This document shows, one piece after another, positions 39,901 to 48,812 of a stretch of 64,000 bases of DNA. The translations under genes and the position numbers were made by a program. The notes below the pieces were generated by a model. The model was not told where the DNA came from, did no database searches, and saw nothing but the letters and a program-made list of their open reading frames with translations. The stretch's first letter is position 1. Each line of letters starts with the position of its first letter. The stretch is from Ciona savignyi (taxonomy: Eukaryota; Chordata; Ascidiacea; Phlebobranchia; Cionidae): positions 1 through 64,000 of the forward strand of contig CH003329.1 in assembly GCA_000149265.1 (NCBI GenBank). Direction: 5' to 3'.

Positions 39901-42900
39901 TTAATAAACCAAGTCATGCTTGACGTACAAGATTCACGTGCAGAGTTAAAAACATGTTTACCAAAGTTATGCGAATAATTAAATGATTAAAGTTTGGAAA
40001 ACACCAAAATTCAGAAATTATTAACAACTTTATTTAGGCGGAATTTTAATTTTTATATAAGCAATTTTAGTACAAATTTAGTCTCACATTTAGTTTTTTA
40101 TTGAAATTAGCAATTAAGCTATAACCAATTTTTGGCATGGAAAAAAAGCATTGATAAAATAACAACATCAATTACATACTGCCTTGCTAGCTGTCAAAAA
40201 CGGTCTGAGTTTCTCACATACCGTTGCCGGTATATATAGGAACTTGGATTTGGAGTCGTAACGAAGGTTTGAAGTGTCTTTTGCCGGCCTGTCCCTGCTA
40301 AAAAAACAATGCCAATGACCGCTAAGCTAAGGTGGCCGTCTCGGCTTTTAAAATTCTTGCCACGGACAATCAAAATTACAAAACCGCCGAGACCTATCTC
40401 GGGATCTCGGCTTGTAACTGACAAATTAGCCGACTTTGTATAAACGCCACGCTAAACACACAACGACAAGCTTGTTACAATTTAGGTCAGGTCTTAACTA
40501 CGGTTGAGCTGTTAAAGTTAAAACGACGTGTACGGCTTCGCCGTCTTTCCAAAGTATGACAAGTTCTAATAGACATTAAAGCGACCTCGTTAATGAAATC
40601 TGTGGTGAAGTAACATTTAATTTAATCTAATTTAATTCCAATCTGTACTACTTAAAGACATAACTGTACCAATATAGAAGACTCACTAATTTTACTAAAT
40701 ATTATTTTTAATTTTTAAAGAAAACTTTTTCCGTCGATTAAACTTTTTATAACCTAATAAAAACTATTTTAGGCCGATTTTAATGGTTATTATACGCAAA
40801 AGTAAAAATAGGACGGAAAATGCAAGCGCAAGCCTAGCTTTTGGCATAAGTATTTAATTCTAGCCGTGGTATCGACTAGAATATAACAGAAGAATGATTA
40901 TAATGGCACGTAACATCAACACCGAACGAAAGTTGAAATATACACAAACAAAGACACAGGAAATAAAGAACTGACTAACAAAATGGCCGCCTTTTCCCAG
41001 ACGCGCTGACGTAACAATTCTCAAGCGTTTAACATGAATAATCATTCTTGTCTTAACCAAACAGCAGTAATCCATAGCTTATAGCTGAATGAACTGTTTA
41101 ACCAAAGGTACCATTTTTGTTAAACACGATAAATCAAATAAAGCTGTGTAAACTGAGAGAGAAGAGTTATTGAAATGAATTCTAATTTTGATATTTACGA
41201 TCGCCTAAATATTAATCAACAACACATTTTATGGGAAGAAAACTGCAAAGTGTTTTCATTTAAAACAATATGGGTTAACTACAAACAAAATCGCCGTTTA
41301 CTACTAAATTTTGAAAGCGATACAATCACTATGTTCGTAGTTGACGGGTGTCTGTCCTGCCTGGGATACCTAGGCAGTTTCATTAGCTCAAATTCATAGT
41401 CTTTCTTATTCCGTTTTGCTAGTCATGCTACTTAATTATAGCGACTACTTTAATGTAATGAAGCAATCGAAAACTGACAACCTCACTTCTGAACGACTTT
41501 TTTAATGACTATGCTGTAACCTAAATGTTCCTAGCAACATTTTCCGGGCAGGGATGAAAAAAATGCTCCCTAAACTAGCACTTTTTCAATTGTACACAAA
41601 TTATACTGCAAACTTTTTTGCGGGATTAGACAGACCAGCAAGTTGTCGAAGCAACTAAACTCGACTTAACGCTCCAATACACAGCTCCTTTTTCCTATTA
41701 AACCTTCATCTGGCTGTTTTCGGGTTTTACCGGTTTGGCGAAAAACTTGGCTGACCGGTACAGTTTCGAGTAAACCTTGTACTTGGTACACTTTCAAGTC
41801 TAATCGTGTTTTCTGGAAAAGGACCGAAAACATGTCGCTTACGAAAGAGCGTGGGCGCAATCGCGACTGATACAGTCCCTTCTGTTTTGGCATATAGTGC
41901 TTTGTGATATCATAATACTAGCCTGCCGGTGAATAGGCATGTGGTTAGAAAATTGTTTTTGTTTTGGTTTAAAATGAGCAGTTGCTGTTGAAAACGTTTA
42001 TGCAGATTGCTGGTCGGGTTAATTCTCGTCGAAGGCGGCTTTTTTCGCAATTTTCGGTCCCTGCTATTTATATCAAATGAGCGACGCTTGTGTTTTAAGC
42101 TTGATGAGTTTGTAACCGCGTTGAGAGCAGGAAAATGAAATAAACATTGAAATAATGCAAAAAACTCCCTACCTGGCCGGTGCGGGGTTAATAGTGTATT
42201 CTGCGGCATGCTTTGTTTACTCTTCCGCGTTGCGATACGCTGTTGAAGTCTTTTAGCTAATTAGTCTGTGCGCATATTCAAGACAGTGCGCGGGCCTCGC
42301 AGAGAGAATATTCGCTTTTCCACAGTAATCAGCCCTTTATCTCATGATTGGACGATCTTATCGTCGGCGACGATCTGCAAACACGCAGGCTCTTGTGATT
42401 AAATTTGCTCGCGCACAGCGCAAGTTGTATATACTGAACCGTGCCCAAATAGGACTTTTAATTGTAAAAAAACATAGAAAAGACGGATAAATTTTATTTT
42501 TCCGTCTTATATTTTTCAAACTTTTTTCTACATAATTCATGAACTGCTGTCTGTCCGGGAGTGAAAATGAACAGCCATCAATCAAATGAGCTATTCCGAG
42601 TTTATACGTCCACACTCCCAGTTTCAATATCAAAGAAAAATTGCCGCTGCCTCGAGACTTCAATTAAGGGAGTATAATTCGCAGTAAAATTTGCACCGGG
42701 AAATTTCATTAAAAATCACATCTATAATACCATACGAAATCGGCATAGTCGGCGCAATCAGAATCCTAAATGCGTACGGGCAAAACCGGGTTAGTTTATT
42801 TCGTTTTTGGTCATTGAAAATACGATGTTCACACTTAAAAATACACACACTTTAAATTAAAAATAAGGAAAGCGAGAAAAACAGCAAGCACAACCAGTCT

Positions 42901-45900
42901 ATAAGCATCTATTCAAAATTCCACACCGCACGTTAATGGTAAGGTAAAAAAGGGCGGTTAAGGCTTGTTTATAAATAATTGTTCAAATCCACCACATAAG
43001 TTTCGCGCATAAAAGACTGGCTTAAAAAGACTCAAAATCCGCTTTACCTGTAAATACAACTATTCCAATATACTTTAGTCTTATATACGCGTTAAATTCA
43101 AATTAGCATATGGTGTTTATACAAATGTAAAAATTAGATTTAATTGATTTTTACCGTATAATCGAGTCAATAGCTATATTCTCACATTATTTTGGTCATT
43201 TGCAGTTCTTTGCACTTGGGCCGATATGACGTAAGTTTTATTTAAAAAATAATGAAATAATCTCAACCTTAATTCACCTTGAACATTTCCTTCCGTGCTA
43301 TTCCTGGGAAATTAGGCAGAGAAGTCAAATAAAGGGCGTTTTACGGGATTCAGGAAGCTAACGATTGCCGCGGTGTAAAAAGTCATTCTTGTGGTGTAAT
43401 TCGCCTTCTTTTTTGTAAGTTCCTCGTACGAATTACATCGGAATTTCGACTGCTGCTTCGCGGCGATTTCAGGCTTAATTCACGGCGAAAATTTACAGTA
43501 GATTCCCAATGCGGTAAAATAACTTACGATTTACTCTTGATTAGAGACATATATTTAGAAACAAATCGAAATGCCGGTTTTCCGAATAGAGTTTTTCGAA
43601 AAATGCTAAAAAATTCTAAAAATCCGTTTCGCTTTTACGTAAGCCAAAACGGCATAAAAAAAACTAGCCTTTTAATGCCTGTCGCGCTAAACCTGGACAA
43701 AAGCGCCACCCGTAGATACCTTGCATCCATATTCGCGTATAGTAAACGGCGCTTAGTGAGATAAAAGTTTAGATGTTTTCCTAAAGTATAAGTTCCCTGC
43801 TTTATTGAGTAAACGGCATGTAATATTAAGTTTGTTGCCGGATAGAACCGAATCGAGTTGATTAAAACGCGGCCGCCCGCTTTGAATTATTAATACGCAA
43901 AATTGGCCATAATAATAGAACATACCGCAAAAAGTGATACTTATTTGAAGGCATAAATAAACCGGAAATGACGCGTCGGCTTCCTGCGCTCACGACATGC
44001 AGTTTTAATGGCAGCAGAGGCTCGGGGTGTATTGTGGCGTCACAGTAGTGCCCCGTTACACATGCAACCTTGCAGAAGACCTAGGGTCACGTGGTGCTAT
44101 TGTGTATTCCCGAATTCGAGCCATTTAAAGCGGGAAGTCGGGGTCAAGGGTCAAGTTCGTCCGACAATCAACCAATCAAAAGCCCTCAAAGTTTCGACAA
44201 CTTCCGTGCTATTGTGTTCCCGATTCCGGCGCGTTTCCGTGGCTTCTATTAATAGAACAGCCGGAAAACCCTTCAAATCTACGACGTTCGCACCTGAGAA
44301 TCGCTCCCGGTCCCACCGACGTCACAATCGCCTGTTGTGACATCACAATCGTATTTGTTTCGACGTAATCAATCGACGACGTGAAACGCGCGCGTCAAGT
44401 GGCTGTTGACAAACGAAACAGCGAGCGGTTTCAGGCGGAGTGGGAGGAGGCGGAGAAAGAAAGAGAGAATAAGGAGGACGGAGAGAGGGAGGAGTGGGAT
44501 AGTCTGGCCGAATGCTTCAAGTTTGTTGGAAAGAACATAGCTTGCGTAGACAGTTTGTACGTGACCTGGGCGACTGCCAAGTAACTTGAACCAGCCGGCG
44601 TCCATTTGAATGAAGGAGGCCTATGGACAGAACATTATTGCGTCATAATCGACCTTGTTCGTACGCGAATGAGCGCGAGCTGCCTCCCTCCCGAATTTAA
44701 GTTGAGGAATTTTAATCACCACTCGCTCTGTTTATCTTGGCCTCCGCGAGAAACAATGGGCTTTATACTCGCTTTGTGACGTCACTATCAACCGCTGCAG
44801 CAGCCGAAATTTCAAGAAAAACCAGAGTTGGTGGTTCCGAAAGAATTTACCGAAAAATCCATCTGTGATCGAGATCTAATTTCGCCGGAACGTTCTCGAA
44901 AAAGGGAAATCACCTTTTTAACGCACCACTGAATATGAATCTTAAATTGATTGCGCTGCAAAATATACTCTAAACCCCATGGAAAAACAACCGTATTGAC
45001 TTTAGCCCTCGTTTTATAAACTGCTGCATTTGAAGATAGTCCTTCAGTGGGTTCTTTTGATACATTGCGGTATTTCTTATTTCAAATCTTGAAATTCTGC
45101 TGTTAGGACATCTACTGCCTAGATTGCTTCTAATTACCACTCTGGTCTATTGATATTACGCCCCTTGTTTTACGCTGCAAAATATTTGTCCAAGTTCAAT
45201 ACACAGGCCTCTGATCACTCATCCGGATCGTGTGGCGTGCGGTTCATGTCTGCGGCCGGATTGGAGTTTCGCCCTGTCATTAGTCTGTCACTACTACCGC
45301 AGTGCTCGCCCGACCGTTTGATACAAGTGATATTTGCCAAGTGTTTTCACAAACGGCTTTGTTGCAACGGGAAAGAACGGTGGCGATGCTTTCACATTAG
45401 AATACAAACATAAAAAAAACTTGTATTGGATGAATATGTAAATTATAATTAGAGGTCACGCAAATGTAGGGCTTTTGCATATAGAGGAAACGGGGTTAGG
45501 TATAAAGTTAAGAGATTGAGCCAGCCTCGGGGCAGTACATGGGACATGCACAAAGTCTACGGAAAAATACGCCTTCCGAGAAATGTTTTTGTGTAAGCAA
45601 ACGCATTCGGAAAGTCGGGCAAATAATAAGAATTATAAAAAACCGGTGTTTATTTTGCGTGCATCATTATCGCGACTTATCGCCACGAATTAGAGAAAAA
45701 ACGGAGCTTGAAAGAAAACGCACAGGAGAATAATTTCGCATTCTCATTAACTCATTTAAATATCCTGTACAGGACAGTTGTCGCTGCGATTAAATATACG
45801 GTGTTTAAATGGAACATATTTTATTTTAATAATCCGTGTGTATTTACTGGCGTGATTTACCTACTGTAGTTTCGCTATTTTATCATGCCTACTTAACTTG

Positions 45901-47772
45901 AAATATTTATCCCATTATTTTAATCTATTATTAATCTAATACAGAAGCAAAAAAAGTAAAATAAACTAATGCCAAACATGAAAATTGGCAAGTTAAAGGT
46001 ATATAGCACATCATGGCTAAAATCAGTAAAAAGTTAATGGGAAAAAACGGACGCTGTAGTAAAACCAAACTTTCGTTCGGAAATAATTCCGGAAGGCAAT
46101 TCCGCGAGTTATTCCTTTGATAACTATCGCCATGTTAACAAGCTGGCTTCCGCATTATTGGAACTGCCTACGTAACAATTAAATACTAGAATACCTGTTA
46201 TTATGAAACCGCAAACCGATTGTCTTGCTGATCAAAAAAAAAATTCGCGCCGATATTCTGCGAAATCGGACGAAAAACAAAATTTGAAAAATACACTAAA
46301 AAACCTGGAATTGTTTGTGATCGAACGACTTTTTCCTCAAAATTAGTGATTCAAAATCCCACCAACTTTTTCAGGTTAAAAATGTCTTGCGACGTTGTCG
46401 TTTCGTGGAAACACTGGCTTCGCTCGCCTTTGGTTTACACAGAGAGACTGCAGGTCAATGGGCTTGACCCTACCACGTGGTCATATTTGACTTTCGGATA
46501 CTGGCTGACCAGACGTGAACCTCTTGACCCGGGCCACCTTTCCGTGAACCGGAACGGAAGACGCGTCGCCGTGCGCTTCAGGACAACGCAACCGGAATGC
46601 GGACGTCAGCGAGAGCAATGTTTAGCTGCAGTAAAATTAAACCATCTGATTATTTACAAATTTTAACAACCATCACATTAAACGGAGATCATTATAGCTT
46701 AACAGTTATCCGAAGAACTATGTCACTGATACTGTTCGTTTACGCTTGTAAATACCACCGACCAAAATCCTGATTAAATTTTTAATTCTCGTTCTGAGGT
46801 TATGGCGCGAATTGATGAACCTTTCCGAACCACTTGACAGAAATGAATGATGGGCTAAATGTAGCTCTTCCACACACAGGGTATACACACAAAACAACCA
46901 TTCGTATTAAATCAGGCGTTCGCCGGTCTTGTTGTTTGATTTTTAATGCAAATACCAGTCCATCCAATGAAAAGTTTGCACCCTTTCTAGAAAAGATAAT
47001 GTAACGAACCAAGAAATATGCGAAGATGGACGCGTGGTGAGTGACCACACAGCGAGTTTTCACACGGTACTTGTCTAAATACTTTGCGGCAATTTTGGTA
47101 AAAACATAAATTTCAAATCATGTCGCAAAACGAAGACGATTTGGAAAGTACGGGAACTAGGGTAATTTCTATATCGACGAGCTGATAAAGTTTGACTGAT
47201 AATCCCGTTGGTCAACAAGTCAGCGGAAAGGTTATGAGTTTGAAACAATCCTCTGATGTTAGGTTGTGTTCTTGAGCAATGCACATTGCGGACATTGCCT
47301 GAACCCAGTGCATTATCAAGTAAAAGAGCCAGTAACAATTTATCATCATATTTAACACACTATCCGGTAACCCGAGTACAGAGCACGTAAATTCAATGCC
47401 GATCCCCAGGAAGTAAAACCTGAGTATTCTAACCGACACCTGCAGTGAGGGTCGAGTTATAGGCTTCTGTATTGGAATGCATAGTATCAAGTAGTCCGAA
47501 TATTCTTTCTCATGTAGTTCTCAAATATATCTAAAAAATTGTTAACTTACCCCCACGGTAGCTGATAGGAAATCCCCGGTAACCCCATAATCAAGCCCCC
47601 CTCCTATAACGGGGTGATGGGTTAGAGGGTATTCCCCCTTCACTGGGTAATCCGGTTGCCCCATCAGGAGAGCCTGTTCTAGCGCCATCTTGCGTTGCTC
47701 CATGCTGGCTTCGGAGTACATGACGTCATCCGGACTGTAGACGTAGGAGTGGTGACGATGTAGTGACGTCAT
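18769..47772 (-). CDS. NFI: Nuclear factor I (NFI) transcription factor, complete gene, two alternative first exons
   Basis: NFI proteins bind TTGGC(N5)GCCAA as dimers and regulate transcription. Shared exons in coding order: 35517-35864, 30538-30724, 30012-30059, 27433-27504, 27000-27138, 25023-25159, 21023-21106, 20685-20762, then 20043-20198 and/or 18769-18917. The distal start is 47551-47772; the proximal start extends the first shared exon to 36851. The DNA-binding domain ([10 protein letters not shown] to [10 protein letters not shown]) is near-identical to vertebrate NFIs, including the LRQADK/VWRLDLV exon junction. The next exons carry KTSGVF, TPII plus SLESSSYYY, and TKRLKS with [10 protein letters not shown], all in the vertebrate order. 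Phases agree through exon 20685. Skipping 20043-20198 gives about 487 aa (distal) or 742 aa (proximal). The conserved exon at 20043-20198 does not fit that phase (see findings). Only one NFI is seen, so A/B/C/X identity is not assignable. Confidence 0.93.
19100..19435 (-). repeat. SINE, tRNA-derived, reverse orientation
   Basis: It contains ATCACACGGGCAATCGTCAG, GGTCGGATTACCATAGCTATTGC, CACTGGGCTTAAGTAATG and, at the right end, a tRNA-like head reading on the minus strand from near 19430. The body matches the family at 51081 and 58519, with a more diverged head. It lies in the NFI intron before the terminal exon. Confidence 0.7.
20043..20198 (-). CDS. NFI: NFI exon encoding the conserved C-terminal transactivation segment
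   Basis: In one frame it encodes [19 protein letters not shown] then [20 protein letters not shown]. This parallels the vertebrate NFI segment TSPIIQQPGPYFSHP...LKEFVQLVC. Acceptor TTTCACCCCAG and donor CCAG|GTATTC are both good, and the length (156 nt) is a multiple of three. The conserved frame needs entry in phase 0, whereas the preceding exon as modelled ends in phase 1. In the phase-1 frame it stops after CLPFR. An unseen small exon of length 3n+2, an alternative donor upstream, or a sequence error would resolve this. Confidence 0.8.
20685..21106 (-). CDS. NFI: NFI Pro/Ser/Thr-rich exons (20685-20762 and 21023-21106)
   Basis: 21023-21106 encodes [17 protein letters not shown] to SSVTPPG, comparable with vertebrate PSPTTLKKSEKSG. 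20685-20762 encodes [17 protein letters not shown] to FPRLQ. Both enter and leave in phase 1 with GT-AG borders (CCAG|GTAACA and CAAG|GTGAGC). The composition fits the NFI transactivation region. The similarity is weaker than for the upstream exons. Confidence 0.75.
22490..24330. repeat. Tandem array, unit about 338 bp, 5 or more copies
   Basis: The landmark CGTTTTGGTTTTTAAC starts at 22822, 23160, 23496, 23836 and 24173, spacings of 338, 336, 340 and 337. Each unit also carries GGAATTCCCCT, GGTTTCTGCATATCTA, GATGTCGGGGCGACAT, GGCATGCCTGTCACAAT, AGGGTATTTCCCTAGGTAA and CCGTTCAAGCGCTATG. The leftmost unit (about 22490-22820) is the most diverged. The last is cut at CATGCCTGTCAAG, where an A-rich tract begins. 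No open frame spans the unit. Confidence 0.92.
24331..24385. repeat. A-rich tract (A13-15 runs split by G)
   Basis: Runs of 13 to 15 A broken by single G bases follow directly on the truncated last unit of the 338-bp array. Confidence 0.9.
24425..24500 (-). repeat. tRNA-like sequence (SINE head or tRNA pseudogene)
   Basis: Read on the minus strand it shows GGCCGCATAGCTCATAGG then GGTTAGTGCA (box A-like), followed by a weak box B-like segment. I cannot pair a full acceptor stem, so it is not called as a tRNA gene. Confidence 0.35.
25023..25159 (-). CDS. NFI: NFI exon with TKRLKS motif
   Basis: Encodes [19 protein letters not shown] then [20 protein letters not shown]. Vertebrate NFIs have [21 protein letters not shown]...SGWHE at the same place. 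Entry is in phase 2 after GTTGTCAG and exit in phase 1 at CATG|GTAGGT. Confidence 0.92.
25160..26999. other. NFI intron, AT-rich, no exon seen
   Basis: 1.8 kb with short TA-rich stretches near 26690-26730 and one TGACGTCA palindrome at 26897-26904. No coding similarity noticed. Confidence 0.6.
27000..27138 (-). CDS. NFI: NFI exon with SLESSSYYY motif
   Basis: Encodes [20 protein letters not shown] then [12 protein letters not shown] and [14 protein letters not shown]. It aligns with vertebrate QTPIAAG...SLSDLESSSYYSMSPG. Acceptor AAATTCCAG, donor CCGG|GTAAGC, phase 1 to 2. Confidence 0.93.
27433..27504 (-). CDS. NFI: NFI exon with TSGVF motif
   Basis: 24 codons: [20 protein letters not shown] then RIAK. 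Vertebrate NFIs have SFVTSGVFSVTELVRVSQ here. Acceptor TTTTTCAG, donor AAAAA|GTAAGG, phase 1 to 1. Confidence 0.92.
27505..30011. other. 2.5-kb NFI intron
   Basis: No exon recognised. Around 28668-28740 is an unusually GC-rich patch with TGACCTGGGGTTAAAGGCCA and TGACCCC, which could bind nuclear receptors. The plus-strand frame at 29760-29942 is hydrophobic but has no family I know. Confidence 0.55.
30012..30059 (-). CDS. NFI: NFI short acidic linker exon
   Basis: 48 nt after TTTACCCAG, encoding [15 protein letters not shown] between the DNA-binding domain and the TSGVF exon. Vertebrates have a comparable acidic linker exon (DADIKDQPENG). Phase 1 to 1, donor AAAG|GTACGA. Confidence 0.85.
30538..30724 (-). 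CDS. NFI: NFI second half of the DNA-binding domain
   Basis: Encodes [20 protein letters not shown], then [25 protein letters not shown] and ANYVKDE. This is the conserved C-terminal half of the CTF/NFI DNA-binding and dimerisation domain, with the conserved cysteines (ACG, LCVQP). Entry is in phase 0 and exit in phase 1 at GAAG|GTAAGC. A 4.8-kb intron separates it from the first half. Confidence 0.97.
32022..32091. repeat. Tandem repeat, 23-bp unit, 3 copies
   Basis: Three near-identical copies of ATTATGTCCACGGTCGG plus TCAAGC. The third copy has CGATCGG in place of CGGTCGG. Confidence 0.95.
32949..33252 (+). repeat. SINE, tRNA-derived, forward orientation
   Basis: It begins with a tRNA-like head (GTGGGTTAGTGCC box A, CACAGATTCGAAACTAG box B). 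It continues with CTTCGGCAAGGCACTAAGG, CATTGTAATAGC, GTAATCTTAGGATTACCCGTG and GGATAAACATGAATATTC, the family order. Confidence 0.8.
33931..33945. promoter_or_regulatory. NFI: Perfect NFI-binding palindrome TTGGC-N5-GCCAA
   Basis: TTGGCGCGACGCCAA matches the full NFI dimer consensus. It lies in a GC-rich patch (about 33761-33960) inside the AT-rich intron that splits the NFI DNA-binding domain. An extra half site, TTGGCA, follows at 33963-33968. It suggests autoregulation, which the sequence alone cannot show. Confidence 0.5.
35005..35100. repeat. Possible relic of the 15.8-kb MITE family
   Basis: The stretch GGTTAGTGTTAGGGTTGGGG, then GGGATTAG and AGAGTTAGCTTTCA, resembles the internal part of the MITE at 15999-16252. 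It has no visible terminal repeats. Confidence 0.3.
35517..36851 (-). CDS. NFI: NFI proximal first exon: 329-aa N-terminal extension fused to first half of the DNA-binding domain
   Basis: 35517-35864 (116 codons, [17 protein letters not shown] to CLRQADK) is the invariant NFI exon 2. Directly before DEFHPF the DNA reads TTTTGTTCCATTCAG, a strong acceptor at 35865, so it can be spliced from an upstream exon as in vertebrates. The frame is also open through that acceptor and back to an ATG at 36849-36851, with an in-frame TGA at 36867-36869, adding 329 residues. The extension is rich in Ser, Gln, His and Ala (an eight-Ala run after [14 protein letters not shown]). I recognise no domain in it. 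Codon choice and GC are high compared with the surrounding intron, which supports real coding. Donor GACAAG|GTCAGT. Confidence 0.85.
36792..36799. promoter_or_regulatory. NFI: CRE-like palindrome near the proximal NFI start
   Basis: TGACGTCA inside the first codons of the long N-terminal exon, about 55 bases after the ATG. It is a consensus CREB/ATF site by sequence only. Confidence 0.3.
36870..47550. other. NFI intron 1 / proximal promoter region (10.7 kb); no confident gene
   Basis: If the distal exon is used this is intron 1. The part nearest 36.85 kb should hold the promoter of the long isoform. It contains TGACGTCA palindromes at 38267-38274 and 44777-44784, a G-rich block at 38980-39014, a purine-rich block near 44430-44510 and GC-rich islands around 44000-44600 and 46390-46625. 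Open frames at 44008-44340, 44381-44584 and 46346-46666 have no domain that I recognise. Confidence 0.5.
38980..39014 (+). other. Putative G-quadruplex tract
   Basis: Four runs of four to six G with short spacers (AA, A, TTTGAA) lie on the plus strand, about 2.1 kb upstream of the proximal NFI start. The motif meets the usual pattern for intramolecular G4 formation. Confidence 0.6.
47551..47772 (-). CDS. NFI: NFI candidate distal first exon, 74 codons
   Basis: ATG at 47770-47772 (context ATTATGA, A at -3). It encodes [20 protein letters not shown], then [20 protein letters not shown] and [16 protein letters not shown]. It ends in phase 0 at GGGG|GTAAGT, a strong donor. Phase 0 is what the DEFHPF exon requires, and vertebrate NFIs join short variable first exons at this point. 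The peptide itself is not similar to vertebrate first exons. Membership is inferred from strand, donor, phase and the lack of any other compatible partner downstream. Two TGACGTCA palindromes (47721-47728, 47764-47771) overlap it. Confidence 0.65.
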
Positions 47773-48797
47773 AATGTTCTCCTGCGTCACGCGTTCAGTC
47801 AAACGTGGTCACCATTATTATTATAATACTAGTGAACCGGCAACCTCACCCTAAAAACTTTAGGCATCACTGAGGTCTGGAAACACTACGTCAATTATAA
47901 TGGCGCCGTAAAAGCGACCTTCAACTTAGGGAATTCCCCGGGGACCTAGGGATCTTTGATGCCACGTAATATAAGGGCTATCGAGTTTTGCCCCGAATTC
48001 AAGTTCCCATCAATAAATTTATTAAGCACGTTTATTATGATTTATCCAAGTCTCAAATCTCAAGATTGGGCAAAGCGGTTACATTATTGCATCACAATGA
48101 AAGTCGAGAGACATTATGAATAGAGTCAAACAATCGATCTTTGTTACGACACAGTCGAGATATATTAGAAGCGAGAACATTCTGGCATAGCGCCTCGCTA
48201 GGCCGCAATTTACACGGGCCCAGTCATGCGGTAAGTGTTGTGTGCTCGAAAACTACGGTATTGGCAAATAAACAGTACCAGCTCTATTATTTACTTGGCT
48301 TGGCTGCGGACATCTGAAACTGAAATCTGGCTGTCTCTAAACCGCTACGCTGTGAGCTAACTATGACGCAACACACACTACGCGGCTTGGAAAGCGTCCA
48401 GACTTTAAAACCGCGTTGGTGAGAGCTTCGCTGTGCTCAGATGCAAGTCCGAGTTAAAGTAGCGCGAGTGTGCTGCGCGCGCCACTGATCGCAGATCAAG
48501 TTTGCCCGCCCGTGTGTGCCGTACGCGCACATGCGCTGGATAAGTGAGCATGTGTTAATCCAGCGCGCTGAACTTGAAACGCAAAATTCGATTCGAGAAC
48601 GATTTAAAATTTTTCTGGGCCGGCTCCAAGTTATACCGCTTATAAACAAAAGAGCTTTGCCGCTTATAAATACATTTAAAGTTTAAAAATCGTTATAGAA
48701 CCTTCAATCAACACATTAATAAACACAATTTAAAGCAGTCAAAATTTTAACTAAATTTTTCAGTCTGGGACTAGCACCATTAGATCTGATTGATAGG

Positions 48798-48812
48798 TTG
48801 GCAAATAGCAAA
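48798..48812. promoter_or_regulatory. NFI: Imperfect NFI palindrome upstream of the distal exon
   Basis: TTGGCAAATAGCAAA is one mismatch from TTGGC(N5)GCCAA. It is about 1 kb upstream of the distal NFI start. Confidence 0.25.

Noticed and set aside
44381-44584. Acidic/Glu-rich plus-strand frame
   Set aside because: It has no ATG start and comes from a purine-rich low-complexity tract; no acceptor or donor supports an exon.
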